Assembly (NCBI GenBank): GCA_001598975.1
Contig: BBXU01002488.1
Coordinates: 1-13,819, forward strand
Length of the DNA: 13,819 nt
Reading direction: 5' to 3'
Source: Parachlorella kessleri
Lineage: Eukaryota > Chlorophyta > Trebouxiophyceae > Chlorellales > Chlorellaceae
Position numbers and translations under genes: made by a program. This document shows, piece by piece, positions 1 through 13,000 of the stretch. Under the pieces are notes generated by a model, which saw nothing but the letters and a program-made list of their open reading frames with translations, ran no database searches and was not told the DNA's origin. Each line of letters begins with the position of its first letter. Within the stretch, counting starts at the first letter, position 1.

Positions 1-38
1 TGGTGTGTGTGTGTGTGTGTGTGGTGGGGGGGGGGGGG
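1..38. repeat. (GT)n microsatellite followed by a G13 run
   Basis: An alternating GT run (3-22) is followed closely by thirteen G (26-38). It probably lies in an upstream intron of the thiolase gene. Bases 39-426 hold no reading frame resembling the missing thiolase N-terminus, and the ATG-initiated frame at 142 does not match the family. I therefore take 39-426 as intron whose acceptor is the AG at 425-426. Confidence 0.75.
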
Positions 39-426
39 CTGGTTCTCTGCTGCAAATCCGCCATCTGCCGTGTCTATCACCTCGGCCTGTAGCAACCGGT
101 GTGTGTGCCAACAGACGGGCTAAGGACCACCATACTTAGCCATGGAATGTGAGTTTGCATGGGGCACCCTCATGCCTTGCCTAACTAAACTGCTGGGTTT
201 TCTTACGGCGTGCACCTTGCATGGCCACAAGCTCGCGCCAGGCTCAGCGCACAGAGCGCATCGCTCCCGATCTCCTGTCCCCCGGCTCACTAGACTGCTG
301 TGTATGTGTGGCCGCTGTGTGTCTGAAGGTGCCTTACGAGGCACCAAGAGGGTGCAGCTTGCTGTGAGACCTACACACCAGACGCCAGAAACCAACATCC
401 CCCACCAATCCAAAAATCCCATGCAG

Positions 427-4423
<3,997 letters not shown>

Positions 4424-4451
4424 CAGGCGGACTGGACACTTCTAGAGGAGC

Positions 4452-4511
4452 TGGATACCTCCGACAGGACAGGATACCTCTGGCAGGGACTGGCTACATC
4501 TGAGAGGGACA
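4452..4511 (+). repeat. Three 20-bp imperfect tandem units just after the thiolase stop
   Basis: Units 4452-4471, 4472-4491 and 4492-4511 share the pattern GG(A/C)TAC(C/A)TC followed by a purine-rich GACAGGACA-like half. They begin 28 nt after the TAG stop and so lie in the 3' UTR. Confidence 0.7.
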
Positions 4512-5647
4512 GCGGGACTGGAAGGGAGGGAGCCAAGGGAGCAGGTGGCAGTGCTGCCTACCTGCACGCACATGAGGCTGCGAGCTGGCTGGGAGTCCCC
4601 TGGGTGGTGGGCTCCAGCAGAACAGCCGCTAAGGCAATGGGATGGTGTGTTGTGCGTCGCACAACAGGGTTTTCATAGACTGCTAGGCTACTGCATCAGG
4701 AGTACCCTGTTGGGAGAAAGTATATATATTCGCAGATACGTAGATAGAGCTGGGTGGTGTGCTTCGCATGTTATGTGCCATGCACCAACCAGCTAGGGAG
4801 TTGGGGCGCGGCGGGGTGTGGCCCCCTGGCCCAGTGCTGCGTCCACTGGTATAGGGCCCAGCGGTAGATATGTCGCCCCTTTCCAGTCCCTGCAACCTTG
4901 AACCAGCGCTGAAAAGTACTTCGCTTACTGCCTGTGGCTTCCCTCTCCGGAGTTGTTACACACCGCCATCACCACATCTAGGATACTGGTTATCGGAAGC
5001 CGGCTCTGTGTCTTCCCTGTCTGTCGTTCCCGGCACTGAAAGCACCTGTATCTGCATGTAGTACTATATGCTGTTGTTTCTTTGTTCTCTCTTCACTTGC
5101 GTGCAGCAGCTTTGCCACACTCTGAGGGCAACGCTTGCTAAGTGAGTAGAAAGCGGGTTGGTAAGTTCAATGTACGCTTTGAGGATAGGTATCATGGGAG
5201 TACCCCATCATCCCTTTGGGGGTTTGAGGTGTGAATGACTATTTACAACGAATGATCAGTGGTAGGTCCATGCGTGACTAACGACTCTCCGCGCTTTGAG
5301 TGTCCAAAATATGATGTGTTTGTCAACACACCAAGGGGTACTCCTTTTCCACACAATCGAGCGTAAAGGGTGACTATATTTCAGTTGGTTGCCAGGCGTA
5401 TATGCATTTACTGTTTTGCTAAAGACGCCCTGAGGCATTGGTCCCGCCCTTTTGGGTGAAGAGGTGTGAGGGTTTTCCTGATAGGTTTTGCGATCCCGGC
5501 AGAGTGGGTGTACAAGCGTAACCATTGCTTTTGCGAGGCGAGAGGAGTACCTCGGCTGTTGCTGTTTTGGATTTGGTCACTTTCACAGATGTTTCCTTGC
5601 AGTTGCAAGTTCTCTGGCCCTTGCAGCTGAGGGTCCTTGCTTGCACC

Positions 5648-5722
5648 GGAACCTTCAGAAACCATGACATAGACTCTGGAAAACCGTGGTACCAACCGGT
5701 TGAAGCTTTCTGAAGGTTTTCC
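5648..5722. repeat. Inverted repeat (12-bp arms, 45-nt loop)
   Basis: AACCTTCAGAAA at 5650-5661 is the exact reverse complement of 5707-5718. The loop contains the nested palindromic stretch AACCGTGGTACCAACCGGTT. No target-site duplication was identified, so a miniature transposon is not supported. Confidence 0.6.
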
Positions 5723-5833
5723 TCCATCGAGGTTTCCCACCTTGCCCACCTTATGCATGCCTGGCCTTGTAGGTGTAGCTTTGAGTGTGGAGACTGTGTT
5801 GTGAGTTAGTGAAGAGGGCGTCCCGGACTGACC

Positions 5834-5855
5834 TGTAATTGCATACTGGCTGTAA
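5834..5855 (+). terminator. Possible plus-strand poly(A) signals (two TGTAA)
   Basis: TGTAA, the usual green-algal polyadenylation element, occurs at 5834-5838 and 5851-5855. These are the first plus-strand instances I find after the thiolase stop. The distance (about 1.4 kb) is long, so assignment to the thiolase transcript is tentative. Confidence 0.2.
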
Positions 5856-6133
5856 CCACGCCTCAGGGAGGTTGCCAAGCACAGCACTAGTTGCACTAGT
5901 TGCGACAGCTGCCACAGTCTGAAGTCAGTCCTCGAGTTGGTAATGTTTGGGCAATCAAGGCTGTCAGGACCCAGCGTATAGATAGTCACCTTGTGCTGGG
6001 AATGCGCTAGTCACAGCCCCGGCTTGCTCACCCATGCCCCTACTGCCGACGCTCGCCCATTGAGCTTGCGCACATGCATACCGGTGTTGCTCAAGCTAGC
6101 ACTCTCATCTTTGCCAAGACTGTTGCAAAGTCC

Positions 6134-6138
6134 TTACA
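6134..6138 (-). terminator. Possible minus-strand poly(A) signal (TGTAA)
   Basis: TTACA on the plus strand reads TGTAA on the minus strand, about 615 nt past the GDT1 stop. It is the nearest such pentamer I found. A 3' UTR of that length is plausible in chlorophytes but unproven here. Confidence 0.25.
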
Positions 6139-6198
6139 CCAACCAGAGAGGGTACAAATGTCTGCTCAAGATAGGCGCAAGCCGAAAGTAGTTGCATT

Positions 6199-6230
6199 GC
6201 TGTCCTGTCATGAGTCAACATGACGACAGC
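6199..6230. repeat. Hairpin-forming inverted repeat
   Basis: GCTGTC..GTCATG is followed by a 6-nt loop and CATGAC GACAGC. The stem is 12 bp with a 2-nt bulge. It lies about 520 nt beyond the GDT1 stop on the minus strand, so it may be part of that 3' UTR. Confidence 0.6.
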
Positions 6231-6610
6231 CCTTGCAACACAATTTCACATTCAGTACAAATGAAACTGGGAGCCTGGCAAGCAGGACGTCCAAGACATT
6301 AGCCAGTGGAAGGCTGCTATGTTATCCGGCCCCCCTAGGACACTCGCGACTTGCCAAAGCTGCTGCCCATCGTGCAGACCAAGAAGACACAAAGCCTGCA
6401 AACCAAAACACCGGTGAGGTACCCCTAGCTGAGGCACCCCACACACAGCATTCCTAGCACGCTGCCCTGCCAAACCCACAAAGTACACCACAGCTTGCAC
6501 TACCTGCCGCCACCAACACCCATAACAATGCACAATGCGTGGGGCGCAGAGTGAGTGCTCAGCCCTGCCCATTCAGCCTCCACACCTCTAAAAGTTGCCA
6601 CCGTGCCATC

Positions 6611-6640
6611 CTGCTCTGACTGAACCTGCTCTGACTGAAC
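6611..6640. repeat. Two exact 15-bp tandem units in the GDT1 3' UTR
   Basis: CTGCTCTGACTGAAC occurs twice back to back, about 110 nt downstream of the GDT1 stop on the minus strand. Confidence 0.8.
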
Positions 6641-6752
6641 TGAAGAGACCATTACCCGCCAGTGAGTTGCTTGCCAAGCACCCAAGTCAGGGCCAGTCAG
6701 CACAGCCCAGGTGCTTGCCCTGTTGCCTCCTCTCTCCCCTGGCACAGGCTGC

Positions 6753-9174
6753 TTACTGGGGCGGCCCCTGCCAAAGGGAGTGCGCGCCAAAGGCCAGGAA
6801 GAGCAGGCCCCCACAGATGGCCACCACCTTCTCGTCAATGTGCTCGGCCAAGTGCTTGCCGCCCAGCACAGCGGCGCCAGTGCACAGGGCGTGACCCAGA
6901 ATGCCGCCGAGAGTCACGCCCACCACATCTGCGGCGGCTGCCAGGCCTGCATACACGCGCATGGCAGCACAGTGGTGTGCCGCAGGTCCGATGACACAGG
7001 AGGACTTTATCATGGGTGCACACCACCCAACCCAAGGCGCCCGCCAGTGGTCAGTCCCACCCACAAAACAGGCAGCCGTCAGGCGGGCATGCCGGACACT
7101 ACTACTGGCAGGGTAAGCACGTTGTCAGCATCACATGCATCGATGTGCTGGCCAGCCAACTGCCCTGCTTCCACCCCTTGGAGATTTTCAGGTCGCGGCT
7201 TTTGGCCAAGACTCCATTCACCACTTCTCTGTATCCATCTACACATCTGTCAACTCACCAATGGTGGCGATTTGGCTGCGGTCACCCCACTCTGCCAAAA
7301 AGGTGAGGGTGAAGGCTTCCAGCAGGATGGGCGAGACCAGCCGCCGCAGCTGGTGGATAAAGGCGCCGCACTTAACCTTACTGTCATCGACCGACGCGCC
7401 GTTCTTGCCGCCCTGCACCACAGCACAGCATGCCAGCGGGGCAGGGTTGCCTCGTGCTCATGCAAGGCCAACATACTGGGGCTGCTGTAGGGGGCTAGCG
7501 CGCGCAGCTGTCCGGCAAGGCCAAGCGCACAGCTCCACCAATATCTGTGAGCCCCATTCCGCGGCCTGTGGCACGGCTTCGTCCCGGCTACCAACCGAGA
7601 GGGGAGAAGCAAAGTCGCGCAGGAGCTAACCCTCTCTCTCGCTTTCTCGCTCGCTCTCATGACACGGGTTTGTGTGGCGACACACAAAAGGTAAACGGGG
7701 CTGGCTGACCTTATGACTGCCCTCCTCTGCGAGATCACTGCGAGACTTGTGGGACCCCTACACACAGTGCAGGGAATGCCCCCTTGGCACTCGCCCGTCG
7801 CCTTTTCCTACTCAGGCGCGGCGCGTGGGGCAGGAGAGCAGCTTGCTTGAGTATGGGATACTCGGAGCATGCGGCAGGCCGTGCCATGGCACACCAGGGC
7901 GACCGCCGTGGCGGGACGCGAAGTACAACAGGTCAAGCGTCCCTTGCAATCTGCCCTCGCTCGCAACATCATTCATGCGCGCTCACACCTGCGCAACCCT
8001 TGCGGGAGGCCATACCCCATACCCCTGATGCCAAGGAAAGCCTTGGCACAGACACTTAGGGTATAAACTTTTACCTGCAGCTCCTTCTCAACTTCCTCAA
8101 GCTCCGACTCAGCGGATGCCGAGGCTGCGCCAGTGAAGGCCTCATACAGCATGCGCACCCCAAAGAAGAAGAACAAGGCGGTGGCACCGTAGTGTGTGTA
8201 TGTCTTGGATATCTGCGCGGGCAAGCGCACGATACGACTTGACAGCTGAGAGTGTAACCCAACAACTCACCATCCCCACACGCTTGCACAGAGGCTTGCC
8301 AAGTTGCTACAGCTCCCAGGGGAGGATTTGATACTGGCGGGGGCAAAAAGGAAAGGGGGCAAAAAGGCAAGCCACGCACCAAGTTGGGTGCCGCCCAGCC
8401 CATGGCTGCTGAGAGGATAGTCATTGCCGCCAGGGCAAGCATGGCGCCAGCAAAGACCTGCAACGAGGCAAGCCGTCGTTACTGCAAGAAAAGCAACAGG
8501 TAGTATACACGCATGCGAAGGCCAGGGACGGTATACGAGACCCGTTGGCAGGCAGGCCGGGCGCCAACGACAAGTCCCACGTCCCAGGTGCACACACACT
8601 TAGAAAGAGATTTCCCACCAATCAGAGAGCTGAATGTGCTTTGCAACAACAACACAGTTGACGCAGTGTTCTGCTACAAAGACCAGTCACAGGCATCTGC
8701 GGACCCCCTGGGAGGGCTACTAACCTGCTTCCTAGGGTTTCGCATAGCGAGCAAGGCAGCAATGAAAAAGGTCTTGTCGCCAATCTCTGCGACGCAGCCA
8801 ACAGTTTGACTCAAAAACAGGCGCCGTGAGTGGCACCGCGCAGCACCCAAATAGCTTCCCCCCGAGTAGGCGGAGGACGGAAAAACAACAAAGTGCTGCC
8901 CTTCAGGGACATGCAACCAGCAGAGGCACCATCCCCGCAGGTATAACAAAGTAAGTTGGTGCTAGACAAGTGACTGCCCAAATACTGTCCAGTGAAGGGG
9001 GCACCTTCAATGAATTTTGACCTGAACCTACTCCCAAGCTGGCTGCATCAGGCTTGAAGCCCTGCACCGCTGGCAAGCTACAGTTCCCTTTTCACGCCCA
9101 CCTGAAGCTAGGATGACTCCCCATGACTTCACAAAGCCCTCCAGAAAGCCCGAGTGCAGCTCGAGGCCGGGCAT
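6753..9174 (-). CDS. GDT1: GDT1/TMEM165-family (UPF0016) Mn2+/Ca2+ transporter, 6 exons
   Basis: Integral membrane cation transporter. Family members move Mn2+ and Ca2+, exchanging for H+, in Golgi, plastid or endomembranes. Minus-strand exons: 9174-9102, 8786-8725, 8457-8380, 8212-8075, 7412-7259, 6946-6753 (TAA stop). All are GT..AG with matching phases and give about 232 residues, the usual length. Seen: the two hallmark motifs EIGDKTFFIAALLAMR (first repeat) and TFLAEWGDRSQIATIG (second), about six hydrophobic segments, an acidic linker SELEEVEKELQ, and the C-terminal stretch LGGILGHALCTGAAVLGG. ATG at 9172-9174 (context GACGCCATGC) is chosen because TAA at 9190-9192 is in frame upstream with no AG acceptor between. 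Few residues precede the first membrane segment, so I see no transit peptide. This favours endomembrane over plastid location (inference). The gene is convergent with the thiolase and divergent from the ABCG gene. Confidence 0.92.
8339..8367. repeat. Short direct repeat in a GDT1 intron
   Basis: GGGGGCAAAAAGG occurs at 8339-8351 and again at 8355-8367, within the intron 8213-8379. No exon copy is involved. Confidence 0.75.
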
Positions 9175-10093
9175 GGCGTCCGCCAGTGATTATGCAGCGC
9201 CCTTCAACCTCGCTTTCTACTGTGTCCCAAATGCGATCACAAAAAGATCAGCGTTGTTGTTGTCTCCTAAGCAAGGGCAAATACTGCCCTGTCTCAGTGA
9301 AAACCTATGGCAGTGACGAAGCGGCCCGTGCGATGCTTGCCTGCCCAGCAGGATTAGGAAGTGAAGGTATACTGTCTCCTGCTCTCTATGCGCTGGTGCA
9401 AATCCCATTGTCCTACACAGCGCAGAGGTAACGCAGTACTGTACCTCTGTCACATCCAAACCTGACTCGTCGAAGAGATATACGGTGTGTAAGATATGAT
9501 TACAACTCAATATCTTTGGAGGCCGGCAAGGATGGACGCGACGCACTGCTGTGCTTGTCGCAAGAGTCTGTGTGTGGCATGCAGTGGCATGTAGCCCTAT
9601 CCATCCTCCTCGCGCTCTAGATCCTTCACAATCCTGCCCACAGCATATGCAAAGACACTTTGAACGCAGTGTCTGTCCCCTGCACTGTCTCTCCTACCAA
9701 CCACCCCACCCGCGAACCCACAGCTAAGCTTGTTTCTGAAACGCGCTCGTTTTAAGAAACCAAAATACTGTCCACGAAGGGCTGGACTGCTACACCTGGG
9801 TATGAGTGTTTTAAGGGCCACCTGCCGGCCTCAAGTTTTTGTACGACTCCAAGATGACCTAAAAGTTTACCTGAAGCGGATTATTTTCCATTCACTTTCA
9901 CCTGCCTGAACATCGCACATTCTTCACAACCCGCTTGTTTGCTGTATCGCTCTTTGTGTTTCTGGCGGAGGCACGCTACAGACCCACACCAGTGCGACCT
10001 GTCTCTAATTGCGCCTGCAGTGCTTAAGCCCCCTGCCAAAGCAGAGTTGGGTGCTGCGTTCCCAGCTTGTTGACGTGCTTTGCAGCAGCCACA
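9175..10093. promoter_or_regulatory. Divergent intergenic region between the GDT1 and ABCG starts
   Basis: About 0.9 kb separates the two proposed start codons on opposite strands, so it should contain both promoters and 5' UTRs. I see no TATA box at a convincing distance and no known operator. Open frames here (minus 9217-9546, minus 9597-9821) show no family motif. AAATACTG elements occur at 9279 and 9762, with another in the first GDT1 intron at 8980. Confidence 0.5.
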
Positions 10094-13000
10094 ATGCTGA
10101 AGCTTGACATAAAGACCAGCGGTGGTGGCCCCACGGGTGGAGACGACGCTGGCGAGGCTGGAACGGCCTCATCCGCCACTGACTCGCCAGTGGAGGTCAA
10201 GCACGCCATATCAGTCAATCAGAACCTGAAGACGGGTCTCTCTCGTGCGTTCCTGGCTGTTGGCATGCCCGTCACCTTCAAGGTTGGTGGGGGCTGTCAA
10301 GCTGTCATGACGACAGGGTGGGGCACGTCATGACCTCCCCTTTGCTAGGCTGGTGGCAGTGTGCTTAAGTAGCCATAAAAGCAGCTTGCTTGTAAGGGAA
10401 TGACCAATGCAGGGGGCTGCCCGACCTGTGTGGTTGGCTCACGGCGCAGTATTGCCCTGAGGAGCAGCGCCCTTTCTGCCGTGACCCAGAGGCGGTCGGT
10501 GCTGTGGGGACGCCCCTACTGCAGGGCTTGACATATACTGTGGTGAATAGCCAGAACAAGAAGGAGAGGCTGACCCTGCTGGAGGGGGTTTCTGGCTACC
10601 TACGCCCAGGTGCGCTTCCCAAGCCTGAAAAGGCTCGGGCAGGGTGGGCGTGGGCTCGGGCAGGGTGGGCGTGGGCTCGGGCAGGGTGGGCGTGGGCTCG
10701 GGCAGGGTGGGCGTGGGGGAGGGGAACGTCAGCGCCACAGTAGAGACACACATTTTCAGTGCTTCTGTAGTTGTTCTACTTGTCCGTGGCAGGTAATGGC
10801 GATTGACTGCGGTGAGCGGCCCATGAGCATAGTCAACCGACTGCACTGAGGTGCCCACAAGACACCTGTTACAAGTACCAATGATGCTGATGGCATGCAC
10901 CACCCCATACAGATGGGTAAACCATTAAGGATGCACTCGAGTAGCTTACTGTTGAGCCAGGCAGGGCACTTGGGAGAGGGTGCAGCCTTCTGGCAGGTTG
11001 CACTTGGAATAGGGAATGTCGGCCAACGTGGGGGGTTTATGGGAGGCGGATTGGAGACGGATTCAGATATAACCACTGAGGCATGGATACTGCATTGGGA
11101 GTGATGTGTGTTTGTTGCCTTGCTTGCACGCAGGCGAGATGTCAGCGCTCATGGGGTGAGTCATGTAGTACGGAAGGATGGCTCACCAGTTGGCTCACGG
11201 GAGAGGGAGTGACGGTTTGACTGGGACACTGCGCGCAAGCTTGGTCAATGCTGCGGTGTCGCCTGTGATGTCTGATGTCTCCACCGTTGCTTGCCGTGCA
11301 TCTGCGCTGTATTTGAGTGATCAATTCCTTGTATGCTACTGCCCCCCTCACCAGCGTTGCACTGGCGCCCCATCCAGTCCAATGCCCCCTTAAGTGCGGG
11401 TTAAAGACGAACGGGGGGCAGGAAAAGGGGGGGGTGGAGGGCATACACAATCACCAATGACAGCTTGATTGGCATACACCATGACCAATGATGTCACGGA
11501 TGAGTGAGGCTTATGCAAATGAGCATCCGCCCATGCAGGCCGTCCGGCTCGGGCAAGACCACGCTGCTTGACATACTGGCGGGGCGCAAGACGGTGGGGC
11601 GCATCCAGGGCGAGATCAAGTTCAGCGGCAATGTGCCCACCGGCATGTTCCTGCGCCGCTTCACTGGATATGTGGAGCAGTTCGGTGAGTGGTCTAGGGT
11701 CTTGCGGGCGGGCACAAACAGGCCGGGGGTAGGGCCCTCTGTCACAGAACGGACTGAAGTGTGTTGTGGTGAGGCGGTGTCTTGAGCAGTGTTTTAGGAG
11801 CGTTGCTGACCCGGGTTAGGCGGGCATTGAGACGTTGCGGGGGCATAGTCTAGTTGGTGGGACATACGCCTACCATCATGTGTCTAGGGCGACTTGAGGA
11901 GTATGTCGTGCAGAAGCGTGATGTAACTTCCAACACAGTTGATGTCTGACCCTCTGAATCCAGGGAATGAAAGGTATTATACTGCTGGATTGTCCTGCTT
12001 GAGGGGGCCAGGTGGAGTGGCACGGGTCTGGGTGGCTTGAGCCATGCTGTGGGGCTCATCATGTTAGGCAGTCCAAATGACAATAGGGCAGGAAGGGAAC
12101 ACCTGCAGTGGCGACAATTTGGGGTTCAAGGCAACAGGGACTGGTATTGATGGAAGAGAGGTCGCAAAGTACTTACCGCTAGTTGTACACATTCAATACT
12201 GTGACTACGTGCTTGCCTGCAGATACCCTGCTTGACATCCTGACTGTGGAGGAGATGCTTATGTACACGGCAGGTAGGTGATACTTATGTGTACAGAGAG
12301 TGGATGCTTATGTACACGGCAGGTAGGTAATACTTATGTGTACAGAGAGTGGATGCTTATGTGCATGGCAGGCAAGTGGGCGGGCAAAGGTCCGGCCCTG
12401 CGCTTGTCGCTGGTCTGGCCCTCGCCCTAGTGAGCTGTGAACTGTTCTTCCATCTTCATGTTGTATAGTGGTTGATATGAACCCAGGGGGCGGGGAATAT
12501 ATTGCTCTAGACCCTGGCCCTCCGCCACCCCTCATGTAGGCACACTGACTGTGGGCAGGGCAGCTCGATTGCAGGGATACCTGCCATGGACTCCGCGCCT
12601 GTTAGCAATCACAGGACGTCCCATTTCAGTTGGTGTAGGTGGGTGTGGGTGTAATAGTGAGGGCTACAGATTCCCTGGTGTGGCTATGACCCATTGTCGC
12701 CTGCTACAGATCTTTGACCATGAGGCCTGCCCGCTGCTTTGCATGCAGAGCTCAAGCGGCCCATGACCCAGAGTGTGAAGGAGGCAAGTTGTCCTTGGTC
12801 AGAGGCATTGCTGAGTTCTTCAATTACCCTGTGGCCCAGATGGTGGGAAGGCAGATTGCCTGCAGCAGTGCTGCCTGTCTCAATCACTGCGACAGTGCCC
12901 AGCGCGGACCTGGTATGCACGTGATGCACTGCCGAACCCCGGCATGTGTGCTGTGTTGTGGTGCGATGACCCATGACCACAGCCCAACCCAGCGCCAGCA

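Larger units (their letters stand above)
4424..6752. other. Convergent intergenic interval with both 3' UTRs; no gene recognised
   Basis: The interval lies between the thiolase stop and the stop of the minus-strand GDT1 gene, so it should hold both 3' untranslated regions. Roughly 5050-6250 looks less GC-rich than the exons. The longest open frame (minus strand, 5408-5989, about 193 codons) has no recognisable motif and polar, repetitive composition. I see short direct repeats (4452-4511, 6611-6640) and inverted repeats (5650-5718, 6199-6230). I find no tRNA and no transposon termini. Confidence 0.6.

Noticed and set aside
5408..5989. 193-codon minus-strand open frame in the convergent interval
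   Set aside because: No recognisable domain, low-information polar composition, no splice-consistent neighbours, and it lies where two 3' UTRs are expected.
6711..7490. 259-codon plus-strand open frame
   Set aside because: It is antisense to two GDT1 exons and their intron. The minus strand carries clear UPF0016 motifs.
8674..8949. Extending the GDT1 exon upstream of 8786 (reading QTVGCVA before EIGD)
   Set aside because: Joining 9102 to 8786 gives VILASEIGDKTFF, which fits the family spacing. The longer reading inserts unrelated residues.
9597..9821. Minus-strand frame ending in an acidic tail
   Set aside because: It has a non-ATG start and no motif or splice partner. It is too weak to call a gene.
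12118..12135. GGGTTCAAGGC, resembling a tRNA B box
   Set aside because: No matching A box, acceptor stem or anticodon arm around it.
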